Notes under the pieces: generated by a model
Seen by the model: only the letters and a program-made list of their open reading frames with translations
Told to the model about the DNA's origin: nothing
Database searches by the model: none
Translations under genes and position numbers: made by a program
Source: an uncultured Oscillospiraceae bacterium
GTDB lineage: Bacteria > Bacillota > Clostridia > Oscillospirales > Oscillospiraceae
NCBI GenBank assembly: GCA_934631005.1
Contig: CAKTXA010000033.1
Span: 1-28,455 of the forward strand
DNA: 28,455 nt
Reading direction: 5' to 3'
In this document: piece after piece, positions 16,346 to 23,172 of the stretch
Numbering within the stretch: the stretch's first letter is position 1
How the letters are laid out: the number at the start of each line of letters is the position of its first letter

Positions 16346-16785
16346 GCGCACCCACACGGAGGGATGATACTTTGCAGGATCAATTTCACCACAGTATGGA
16401 CGCCCGACGGATCGGGCAGATCAGCGCACTGGGGCTGGCGCACTGCGGCGACGCGGTGTTTGAGCTGCTGGTGCGCGGCTGGCTGTGCGAGACGGGCCGG
16501 GCCACGTGTAAGGATCTGCACCGCGCCACGGTGCGCTATGTCTGCGCGGGCGCGCAGGCGCGGCGGGCCGACCGGATGCTGCCGCTGCTCGATGAGCAGG
16601 AGCTGGCGCAGTACCGCCGCGGGCGCAACGCGCACGTGCATACCATCCCCAAAAACGCCTCGCATGAGGAGTATTCCAAGGCGACGGGGCTGGAGTGCCT
16701 GTTTGGGGCCTTATATCTCGCGGGGCGGCTGGACCGCTTGAGCGAGCTGTTTGAAAAGACGATGGAGGACGCCGATGCCACTTGA
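16342..16785 (+). CDS. mrnC: Mini-ribonuclease III
   Basis: A 147-residue RNase III-like enzyme without a double-stranded RNA-binding domain; in Bacillus it matures 23S rRNA. The family block LGLAHCGDAVFELLVR has the catalytic aspartate (D37). RRGRNAHVHTIPKN and EYSKATGLECLFGALYL, with E118, complete the active site. The ATG at 16342 overlaps the stop of the exonuclease gene. A TTG at 16372 (137 aa) has a better ribosome site, GGAGGG 8 bases upstream, and is a serious alternative start. The 3' end overlaps rqcH by 11 bases, so this is a compact operon of RNA and ribosome quality functions. Confidence 0.92.
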   Translation: MSAPTRRDDTLQDQFHHSMDARRIGQISALGLAHCGDAVFELLVRGWLCETGRATCKDLHRATVRYVCAGAQARRADRMLPLLDEQELAQYRRGRNAHVHTIPKNASHEEYSKATGLECLFGALYLAGRLDRLSELFEKTMEDADAT

Positions 16786-18535
16786 CGCTCTGTTTTTGAC
16801 CGCGCTGCGCGCGGAGCTCGCCGAAAAGCTCATCGGCTGCCGCGTGGACAAGGTGCAGCAGCCGTCGCGCGATACGCTGCTGCTGCAGCTGCGCGCGCCG
16901 GGGGCGCAGGGAAGGCTCCTGCTGTCGGCCTCGCCGAACCATCCGCGCGTGCACCTGACGCAGGCGGCCTTTGAAAACCCGGCGCAGCCGCCGATGTTCT
17001 GCATGCTGCTGCGCAAGCACCTGACGGGTGGGCGGCTTCTGGAGATCACGCAGCCGCCGATGGAGCGGCTGGTGACGCTCCGCTTCGCCTGTACGGGCGA
17101 GCTCGGCGAGAGCAGCGAAAAATCGCTGGTGCTGGAGCTGATAGGGCGCAACTCGAACCTCATTTTGTGCGGCGAGGACGGGCGCATCATCGACTGCATG
17201 CGCCGGGTGGATCTTGAAATGTCGGAGCAGCGGCAGGTGCTGCCGGGGCTTTTTTACCGCCTGCCGCCTGCGCAGGGCAAGCGCGACACCATGCAGACGG
17301 ACGCAGACACGCTGCGTGCGCTGCTCGCCGCCGTGACCGAACCGAAAACGTTTGACAGCTGGCTGCTGGAGACGTTCGGCGGCATCAGTCCGCTCGTCTG
17401 CCGGGAGCTGGCCTTCCGCTTGACGGGGAGCGTGGACACCGACCTTGCGGCGCTGGATGCGGCGCAGCGCGCCGAGCTCGCCGGAAAGCTCTACGATCTG
17501 CTGCGCGCGCTGCAAAGCGTGCCGCCGCAGCCGGTGCTGCTGCTTGAGAGCGGCGCGCCGAAGGACTTTACGTGCCTGCCTGTCACGCAGTATGGCGCGC
17601 TGCGGGAGTGCCGCGTGCTGCCGTCGTTTTCGGAGCTGCTGGACGGGTTTTATTCCGAGCGCGACCGCGCTGAGCGCATCCGCGGCAAGACGCAGGCGCT
17701 GCGCAAATCGCTCACCACGCTCCACAGCCGCGCCGTGCGCAAGCTGCAGACGCAGCGCATGGAGCTGGAAAAAACGAAGGACCGCGAGCATCTGCGCCGC
17801 ATGGGCGACATCGTCACGGCCAATCTGCACGCCATCGCGCGCGGGCAGGCGTTTGTGGACGCGACGGATTTTTACGACCCCGAGATGAAGACCGTCCGCA
17901 TCGCGCTCGACCCGGCCATCTCGCCGCAGCAGAACGCGGCAAAGTTCTATAAGAGCTATCAGAAGGCCAAAACGGCCGAGCGCGTGCTCACCGGGCAGAT
18001 CGCCGCGGGCGAGCAGGAGGCGGCGTACCTCGCGAGCGTGCTGGACGCGCTGTCGCGCGCCGAGTCGGAGCGGGACGTGCAGGAGATCCGCGCGGAGCTG
18101 CTGGCGGGCCGCTATCTGCGCGAGCAGCGCGGCAAAAAGCAGCAGAAGCTCCCGCCCAGCCGCCCAATGGAGTTTTTGTCGTCCGACGGCTATACGATCC
18201 TTGTCGGGCGCAACAATGTGCAAAACGACCAGCTCACGCTCAAAACGGCGGCCAAGACGGACTTCTGGCTGCACGCGCAGAAGATCCCCGGCAGCCACGT
18301 TATCATCCTGGCGGGCGGCACGACGCCGCCGGACGAGACGTTTACCGAGGCCGCGATGCTGGCGGCGTACTATTCCGGCGCGCAGAACGGGCAGAATATC
18401 CCCGTGGACTGCACCGAGGCGCGCATCGTGAAAAAGCCGAACGGCGCGAAGCCCGGCATGGTCGTGTATGACCGCTACCGGACGCTGTATATCACGCCCG
18501 ATCCCGCACGGATCGAGCGGCTGCGAGTGAGGTGA
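16775..18535 (+). CDS. rqcH: Rqc2/RqcH-type ribosome quality control protein (NFACT family)
   Basis: A 586-residue protein, often annotated as fibronectin-binding A. RqcH binds stalled 50S-peptidyl-tRNA complexes and adds C-terminal alanine tails. The NFACT-N domain spans about 1-190, a helix-rich and coiled-coil middle about 200-450, and the NFACT-R domain about 470-586 (DGYTILVGRNNVQNDQLT, DFWLHAQKIPGSHVII). At positions 97-98, where B. subtilis RqcH has an important Asp-Arg, this protein has Glu-Arg. Length is close to B. subtilis RqcH (about 570). GGAGG lies 6 bases before the ATG at 16775, inside the end of mrnC. The cysteine-rich small gene follows by 5 bases. Confidence 0.95.
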   Translation: MPLDALFLTALRAELAEKLIGCRVDKVQQPSRDTLLLQLRAPGAQGRLLLSASPNHPRVHLTQAAFENPAQPPMFCMLLRKHLTGGRLLEITQPPMERLVTLRFACTGELGESSEKSLVLELIGRNSNLILCGEDGRIIDCMRRVDLEMSEQRQVLPGLFYRLPPAQGKRDTMQTDADTLRALLAAVTEPKTFDSWLLETFGGISPLVCRELAFRLTGSVDTDLAALDAAQRAELAGKLYDLLRALQSVPPQPVLLLESGAPKDFTCLPVTQYGALRECRVLPSFSELLDGFYSERDRAERIRGKTQALRKSLTTLHSRAVRKLQTQRMELEKTKDREHLRRMGDIVTANLHAIARGQAFVDATDFYDPEMKTVRIALDPAISPQQNAAKFYKSYQKAKTAERVLTGQIAAGEQEAAYLASVLDALSRAESERDVQEIRAELLAGRYLREQRGKKQQKLPPSRPMEFLSSDGYTILVGRNNVQNDQLTLKTAAKTDFWLHAQKIPGSHVIILAGGTTPPDETFTEAAMLAAYYSGAQNGQNIPVDCTEARIVKKPNGAKPGMVVYDRYRTLYITPDPARIERLRVR

Positions 18536-18540
18536 TCAGG

Positions 18541-18822
18541 ATGGCCGAATATTGGGAGGGCAAGCATTACGCGTATTTTCAGAACCGCGAGTGTGAATTT
18601 TTCCCGTGCCACAAGGGCGCGAGTGAGGAAAATTTCAACTGCCTGTTCTGCTACTGCCCGCTTTACGCGCTCGGGCGCGCGTGCGGCGGCAGCTTCTGCT
18701 ATACCGAGAGCGGCATCAAGGACTGCTCAAACTGCATGGTGCCGCACCGGCGGGAAAATTACGGAAAGATCCTTGAACGTTTCGGCGAGCTGTGCGAAAA
18801 GATGAAGGAGCTGCCTGAATAA
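18541..18822 (+). CDS. cysteine-rich small domain protein
   Basis: A 93-residue protein matching the 'cysteine-rich small domain' family. It has nine conserved-looking cysteines in NFNCLFCYCPLYALGRACGG, FCYTESGIKDCSNCMVPH and an N-terminal ECEFFPCH, which suggest a zinc or iron-sulfur site. In other anaerobes the domain is found alone or near cobalamin genes; its role is unknown. GAGGTGAT, overlapping the rqcH stop, serves as ribosome site for the ATG at 18541, so it is translated with rqcH. Whether it helps ribosome rescue or is only co-transcribed cannot be told here. Confidence 0.88.
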   Translation: MAEYWEGKHYAYFQNRECEFFPCHKGASEENFNCLFCYCPLYALGRACGGSFCYTESGIKDCSNCMVPHRRENYGKILERFGELCEKMKELPE

Positions 18823-18862
18823 TCCCGCCGCCCTGGCGCACACTAAGCCCGGGGTGAAGGCT

Positions 18863-19000
18863 ATGAAACAGGAACAGACGGATGTCACCCGCGAGCTGCG
18901 CGACCCGGTCGTGCCGCCCGTGCGGGGCTTGCAGAGCGGCGGGCAGGCGCTTGCGCCGCGTTCGCCGCGCCCGGCACAGCCGAACGGTGCGCGCGGATAG
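18863..19000 (+). CDS. possible 45-aa small ORF
   Basis: A short frame starting MKQEQTDVTRELRDPVVPPV and ending in a Pro/Arg/Gly-rich tail. GGGGTGA lies a few bases before the ATG and resembles a ribosome binding site, and third codon positions are mostly G or C as in neighbouring genes. It starts 40 bases after the previous stop. The stop codon lies in the loop of a 9-bp hairpin (18983-18991 with 19002-19010). No homologue is recognised. It could be a genuine small protein, a leader peptide, or chance. Confidence 0.4.
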   Translation: MKQEQTDVTRELRDPVVPPVRGLQSGGQALAPRSPRPAQPNGARG

Positions 19001-19027
19001 ACGCACCGTTTGTCGCATCCGGTCATA

Positions 19028-19066
19028 AGATGTCATGGAGCGTTTCGCTCCGTGACATCTTTTTTT
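19028..19066 (+). terminator. strong terminator or attenuator hairpin
   Basis: A 15-bp stem with one G-T pair (19028-19042 with 19046-19060) and a 3-base loop is followed by seven T. It ends the rqcH transcript. The GGAGG of the next gene begins right after the T-run, so the hairpin may also act as an attenuator for that gene. Confidence 0.9.
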
Positions 19067-19080
19067 GGAGGCTATCCGCT

Positions 19081-19368
19081 ATGTGTAATTCCTGCGGCGT
19101 TTACGGCGGGATCATTTTCCCGAATTTCATCGGCCAGTCCTGCTGCAATCCCTGCTGCCGTTCGAGCAGCAGCGGTAATACCACGTCCACCGCGGCCGCC
19201 GTGGCCGGTGTGAGCACCACCGCATCCGGCGGCTCGGCGAGCAGCGGCTGTGGCTGCTGCAATTGCTGCCGCTGCAATTGCCGCCGCACCTGCGGCTGCG
19301 GCAGCACGAATCCGTGCAGCTGCGGGTGCAGCAACACCCCCACCTGCGGCTGCAACACCTGCGGCTGA
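19081..19368 (+). CDS. very cysteine-rich 95-aa protein
   Basis: A 95-residue protein with 21 cysteines. The first 27 residues contain MCNSCGVYGG and SCCNPCC. A Ser/Thr/Ala/Gly linker (28-56) follows, then a tail rich in CxC and CC motifs (CGCCNCCRCNCRRTCGCG, then CSCGCS and CGCNTCG). GGAGG lies 9 bases before the ATG at 19081; a longer frame from 19030 would start inside the terminator stem and is not credible. The composition suggests metal binding like a metallothionein or a cross-linked structural protein such as a spore-coat component; neither is proven. No clear promoter is seen between the hairpin and the start, so expression may depend on readthrough from rqcH. Confidence 0.7.
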   Translation: MCNSCGVYGGIIFPNFIGQSCCNPCCRSSSSGNTTSTAAAVAGVSTTASGGSASSGCGCCNCCRCNCRRTCGCGSTNPCSCGCSNTPTCGCNTCG

Positions 19369-19392
19369 GCGATCCCACAAGGCTGCATAACA

Positions 19393-19441
19393 AGAGCCCC
19401 CGGCTCCCGCCGGGGGCTCTGCCCTGTTCAGGGGGCATTTT
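19393..19441. terminator. bidirectional terminator between convergent genes
   Basis: A perfect 12-bp stem (19393-19404 with 19409-19420, AGAGCCCCCGGC) is followed by a second small hairpin and ATTTT. It separates the cysteine-rich gene (plus) from the MFS gene (minus). Confidence 0.75.
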
Positions 19442-19445
19442 GGAG

Positions 19446-20675
19446 TTATTTTCCGCCGCTGTTGCCGGATGCCGTCTCTGCGGCGGCAGGCTCCGGGCCG
19501 ATGCGCCGCTGAACGGCCACGATCACGAACATCACGATGCACAGCGCACACCAGCTGCAGAGCGTCGCACCCCAGCCGCCGCGGTCGGCGATCAGGGCGA
19601 ACAGGAACGACGAGATGGCCGCGCCGACATAGCACGCACAGTCCGCAATGCCGGAAATGCTCGCCGTGCGCCCCGTATGGCTCAGCGCCAGCGGCAGCTG
19701 GATCATATAGACGATCGCCGCCGCGCCGTTGAGCAGGAGCAGCACGGCCATCAGGGCGACCGCGGCGAATATCTGCCCGCTGAGATGCGCCACGAACAGC
19801 AGCGCCGAGACCGCGATGCCGGTGGCGTACAGAAGGCAGAGCATTTTTTTGAAGCTTGGGATCCGTGCCGAGAGGAACGGATTGAGGGCGTAGGCGAGGA
19901 TCTTGCTGGCCGGAAGCAGCGCCGTCAGCAAAACGGCGGTCGCCGGAGCGACGGAGAAGGAGTCGTTATAGTAGACCGGCGCCCAGGTCGTGATGCCGTC
20001 GCGGATCATGCCGCACAGGCACGACATCGTGATGATCAGCGGCAGCTGCGTCCGCACGATAAAGTCCGGATCCATCCGCTCAAGATGCGTGGCCTTTTTG
20101 ACCATGTTCCGCCCCGCGTTTTTGAGGAACCGGGCAAAGGTCCACGCGAAGCCGCAGGCAAGACACGCCGACGCGGTGATCAGCATGACCGCCCGCCAGC
20201 CGCCGAGGCGCAGGCCCGCGGGGACGATCAGATAGCACGAGAGAGACCCTGCGTGCTGCGCGACCGAGACGAGATTCATGGCCGACGAGCGATGCTCCGG
20301 CGAGATATTTGCCTCGGCCAGCTTCAAAACGCTGGGCCAGATCATCGACTGCAAATAGCTGCACAGGCACCACAGGACCGCAATGACCGGCAGCGCCGGG
20401 AACAGGCGGATGCCGATGTGTGCCGCCGCCGCGCCGAACAGCGCGAAGCAGATCATCCGCCGCGGATCGCGGCGGTCAGCCAGCAGGGAGTTGACAAACA
20501 TGCCGACCGCATAGCTGATATAGCCGCCGGTAAGGACGATGCTGATCCGCTCCTTCCGCAGCTGCAGATCGGCGATCAGATCGACGAGCGCCGCGCCAAG
20601 ATCCGCCCGGGAGACCTGACAGACAAAATAGAGGATCCCCATAAAGACGACGAGTTTGACTTCCTTGCGTTTCAT
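19446..20675 (-). CDS. MFS transporter
   Basis: A 409-residue major facilitator with about twelve hydrophobic helices. The early helix LVVFMGILYFVCQVSRADLG and the inter-helix loop ADRRDPRRM (MFS signature-like) are visible. The central loop near residues 185-205 is basic, and IRDGITTWAPVYYND follows. It resembles the organophosphate/hexuronate branch of MFS proteins found in Firmicutes; the substrate is unknown. AAGGAG lies 6 bases before the ATG at 20675. It stands between a DeoR-family regulator and a terminator, so uptake of a small phosphorylated or amino compound handled by the nearby aminotransferase is possible but only inferred. Confidence 0.88.
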   Translation of the reverse strand: MKRKEVKLVVFMGILYFVCQVSRADLGAALVDLIADLQLRKERISIVLTGGYISYAVGMFVNSLLADRRDPRRMICFALFGAAAAHIGIRLFPALPVIAVLWCLCSYLQSMIWPSVLKLAEANISPEHRSSAMNLVSVAQHAGSLSCYLIVPAGLRLGGWRAVMLITASACLACGFAWTFARFLKNAGRNMVKKATHLERMDPDFIVRTQLPLIITMSCLCGMIRDGITTWAPVYYNDSFSVAPATAVLLTALLPASKILAYALNPFLSARIPSFKKMLCLLYATGIAVSALLFVAHLSGQIFAAVALMAVLLLLNGAAAIVYMIQLPLALSHTGRTASISGIADCACYVGAAISSFLFALIADRGGWGATLCSWCALCIVMFVIVAVQRRIGPEPAAAETASGNSGGK

Positions 20676-20773
20676 AGAATGCTCCTTTATGCCATGTGTT
20701 GCCTGCGTCGGCATATATGTGAGCGAAAAACAGACAGAGCCGCCACTGCCGATCACACACGTTGCCTGTTACC

Positions 20774-20779
20774 ATTATA
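20774..20779 (-). promoter_or_regulatory. -10 element upstream of the MFS gene
   Basis: TATAAT on the minus strand, about 100 bases before the start codon; no good -35 is seen at standard spacing. GTTGCCTG occurs twice in the leader (20698-20705 and 20761-20768) and could be a regulator site. Confidence 0.45.
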
Positions 20780-20903
20780 GTGCGTGCTTTTTCAAACAAC
20801 ATAGGCCGTTTTTGGTCGGACATCTCTCGTGACCCTCATTTTTTGTCCAGAAAAAGATGCGGCAAGTGCGAGGTCAATTTTTGCATATCCGGTTTTCGCA
20901 GAT

Positions 20904-20946
20904 AAAAACGCGGAGGAACTGAACTGGTCAGTTCCTCCGCGCTTTT
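20904..20946. terminator. terminator of the DeoR-family gene, T-rich on both sides
   Basis: A 14-bp perfect stem (20909-20922 with 20928-20941, CGCGGAGGAACTGA) is flanked by TTTTT on the minus-strand side (20904-20908 complement) and by CTTTTT on the plus side. It ends the DeoR-family gene. Confidence 0.9.
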
Positions 20947-20958
20947 TATATGCTGCAA

Positions 20959-21735
20959 TTACGGTTCGTCCTCCGGGTAGACGACGTGGACCTGCACGCC
21001 AAGCTGCATGAACGGCGTGTAAAGCTCTTCGGGCGTTCCGGAATCCGTGATCAGATGCGTCAGCCGCTCTGCCGGGCAGATGTTATACATGGCCGTCACG
21101 CCGAATTTGCTGTGATCTGCAATGCCGATCACGCAGTCTGCCTTCTGCACGAAAAAGCGGAGCAGGGCGGACTCATCCATGCGATAATCCGTCAGCCCAT
21201 GCTGCAGCGAGATCGCGCCGATGCCGATGATCAGCTTGTTCGCATTGAACAGCTCCAGATTCTGCATCGCCGTGACGCCCACAGTGGAATAATCCTCCCC
21301 GCACAGATGCCCGCCCAGGCAGGAGACGCGCACGCCCGGGCAGTCGGCCAGCTCCATCGCGACCGGCAGGGAATTCGTGATGACGTTGAGCCGCTCACGC
21401 GCGCGCAGCTGCCGGGCAATCATCAGCGTTGTTGTACCGGGCGCGATCAGGACCGTGTCGCCGTCCTGGATCAGATCGGCCGCCGTGCGCGCGATCGCCT
21501 GTTTCTCCGTGGTGTGGTACTGCTGCCGGAGCGTGTAAGCCGATTCGTCGACCAGCGGCTGCGTGCTGACGGCGCCGCCGTGGATCCGGCGTACCAGCCC
21601 GTCCCGTTCCAGCGCCTCCAGATCGCGCCGGACAGTCTCCGCCGTCACACCGAACCGGCCCGCGATCTCCTGCACATTCACAAAGCCCGTGCTGCGAAGA
21701 AGCTCCTTGATGTTTTCCCGTCTGATTTGCTGCAT
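20959..21735 (-). CDS. DeoR-family transcriptional regulator
   Basis: A 258-residue repressor-type regulator. The N-terminal helix-turn-helix VQEIAGRFGVTAETVRRDLEALERDGLVRRIHGGA is a textbook DeoR motif. The C-terminal DeoRC sensor domain (about 75-235) has VLIAPGTTTLMIARQL and the GIADHSKFG block that binds phosphorylated sugars in this family. The ATG at 21735 has AAGGCGG at a 7-base distance; the ATG at 21741 would sit too close to it. It diverges from the PhnW-like aminotransferase and lies upstream of the MFS gene, both likely targets. An inverted TACTGTAT/ATACAGTA pair lies in its promoter. Confidence 0.93.
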   Translation of the reverse strand: MQQIRRENIKELLRSTGFVNVQEIAGRFGVTAETVRRDLEALERDGLVRRIHGGAVSTQPLVDESAYTLRQQYHTTEKQAIARTAADLIQDGDTVLIAPGTTTLMIARQLRARERLNVITNSLPVAMELADCPGVRVSCLGGHLCGEDYSTVGVTAMQNLELFNANKLIIGIGAISLQHGLTDYRMDESALLRFFVQKADCVIGIADHSKFGVTAMYNICPAERLTHLITDSGTPEELYTPFMQLGVQVHVVYPEDEP

Positions 21736-21748
21736 GATCATTCCGCCT

Positions 21749-21799
21749 TACTGTATTTCCGCGGCTTGCCCGCAGGTGAGACTCTCTAGATACAGTATA
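21749..21799 (-). promoter_or_regulatory. extended -10 promoter and paired inverted sites of the DeoR-family gene
   Basis: On the minus strand TGCTATACT gives an extended -10 (TATACT at 21794-21799). TACTGTAT (21749-21756) and ATACAGTA (21790-21797) form an inverted pair 41 bases apart, one overlapping the -10. This would suit looping autoregulation by the DeoR-type protein. Confidence 0.5.
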
Positions 21800-21909
21800 G
21801 CAGAAAAAACGCCAATGTGCATCCCTAGATTCGAGTACACCGAAATCTTTTCTTTACAACAAAAATTGAACCAATAACAACAAAAACACAGACGATTTTA
21901 CAACTAATA

Positions 21910-21938
21910 TTGACATACAAAAACATTGATGCTAATAT
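21910..21938 (+). promoter_or_regulatory. promoter of the aminotransferase gene
   Basis: TTGACA (21910-21915) and TAATAT (21933-21938) are 17 bases apart. The surrounding 21840-22000 is strikingly AT-rich compared with the rest of the window. Confidence 0.8.
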
Positions 21939-22006
21939 CGGCACGAAAAAGAAAGAAAAATACAGAAAAACAAAAGAAAACAAAAACTAAGGGAGGAAAA
22001 CCGAAT

Positions 22007-23089
22007 ATGAAGTCCATGCTGTTTAGCCCCGGCCCCGTGATGGTCGAAGCGCCTGTCCGTGAAGCGCTGATGCACGATGACATCTGCCACAGAAGCCCCG
22101 AGTTTGAGACGCTGTTTGCCGGTCTGCAGGAGAAGATCAAGCGCCTGTTCCAGGCGGACGACACCTATGAGGCCCTTGTAGTCTCCGGCTCTGGCACCTC
22201 CGCGAACGAGACCTGCCTCAGCTCCGTTTTCGGGGATGGCGATATGGCCTTGCTGCTGAACAACGGCGAATTTGGCGGCCGTCTGGATGAGATCCTGACC
22301 AAATATCGCGTTCCCACAGTCCGTCTCACGTTCGGCTGGGCGAATCCGTTTGACCTTGCGCGTATAGAGCAGGCGCTGCGGGAGAACCCGAGGATCACCT
22401 TCGTGTGCATGGTATTCCACGAGACGAGCACCGGTATGATCAATGCCGTGCATGAGGTCGGCCTTTTGGCGGAGAGGTACGGCAAGCGCCTGTTTGTCGA
22501 CTGTGTCAGTGCGGCGGCCGGGCAATTTATTGACGTCGTCAACAACCGCATCGACATCTGCACCAGCGTCGGCGGTAAGTGCCTGGGCGCGTTCCCCGGC
22601 GCGGCCTATATCTGCGCAAAGCGCGAGCTGCTCGAGCGCGTGCCCGCGGAGCAGGGCAAGAACGTCTATCTGAACCTCGGCAAGCACTATGACATGGCAA
22701 AAAAGTGCCACCAGACCCCGAACACCCCGAACGTTACGCTGTTTTGGGCGCTCGACGCTGCGCTGGACTGGACGCTGGAGCGTGAAACGCTGGGCGGGCG
22801 CATTGCGCGCTATCAGAAATGCGCGAGGATCCTGCGGGATGGAATGCGCGCCATGGGACTGAAATTCCTCCTCCCGGAGGAGCAGATGTCCAACACGGTC
22901 ACGTCCGTGTTCCTGCCGGCGGGCAGGGACGTCACGCAGTTCGTCCGGGAGCTTGCCGAGGATGGCTATACCGTCTACCCCGGCAAGGGAAAGTATCTGG
23001 AGATGAATATGTTTCAGGTCGCCAATATGGGCGCGATCTATCCGGCGGATTGCGAGCGGTTCCTGGAGGTGCTGAAAAGACACATCTGA
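22007..23089 (+). CDS. PhnW-like class V aminotransferase
   Basis: A 360-residue PLP enzyme of the class V family that includes 2-aminoethylphosphonate-pyruvate and alanine-glyoxylate aminotransferases. The N-terminal FSPGPVMV and ICHRSPEF, the loop SGSGTSANE, the HETSTGMIN block (137-147), Asp165 in FVDCVS and the PLP-binding Lys191 in GGKCLGAFPGAA are visible. The KCxxxxPG arrangement recalls PhnW more than serine-glyoxylate enzymes. GGGAGG lies 10 bases before the ATG at 22007. Its own promoter diverges from the DeoR-family gene. No PhnX phosphonatase or phosphonopyruvate enzyme is in the window, so the substrate stays open: an amino acid, 2-AEP or an analogue. Confidence 0.88.
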   Translation: MKSMLFSPGPVMVEAPVREALMHDDICHRSPEFETLFAGLQEKIKRLFQADDTYEALVVSGSGTSANETCLSSVFGDGDMALLLNNGEFGGRLDEILTKYRVPTVRLTFGWANPFDLARIEQALRENPRITFVCMVFHETSTGMINAVHEVGLLAERYGKRLFVDCVSAAAGQFIDVVNNRIDICTSVGGKCLGAFPGAAYICAKRELLERVPAEQGKNVYLNLGKHYDMAKKCHQTPNTPNVTLFWALDAALDWTLERETLGGRIARYQKCARILRDGMRAMGLKFLLPEEQMSNTVTSVFLPAGRDVTQFVRELAEDGYTVYPGKGKYLEMNMFQVANMGAIYPADCERFLEVLKRHI

Positions 23090-23123
23090 GCCGCGCACCG
23101 CAGCCGATTTCGTCATAAAGAGC

Positions 23124-23160
23124 AAGGCTCCCAAAGCGTATGTCCGCTTTGGGGGCCTTT
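23124..23160. terminator. terminator hairpin between convergent genes
   Basis: A 15-bp stem with one G-T pair (23124-23138 with 23145-23159) has short T-tracts on both sides. It separates the aminotransferase (plus) from the isomerase-like gene (minus). Confidence 0.65.
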
Positions 23161-23172
23161 GTATATCGGGCT

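Noticed and set aside
16421..18298. Minus-strand open frame of 625 codons
   Set aside because: Antisense shadow of mrnC and rqcH, with biased His/Arg/Leu composition.
19030..19080. Upstream start for the cysteine-rich protein at 19030
   Set aside because: It would begin inside the terminator stem; the ATG at 19081 has GGAGG at proper distance.
22007..23089. Definite 2-aminoethylphosphonate degradation operon (phnW)
   Set aside because: No phosphonatase, phosphonoacetate enzyme or phosphonate transporter is visible, so the specific symbol is not justified.
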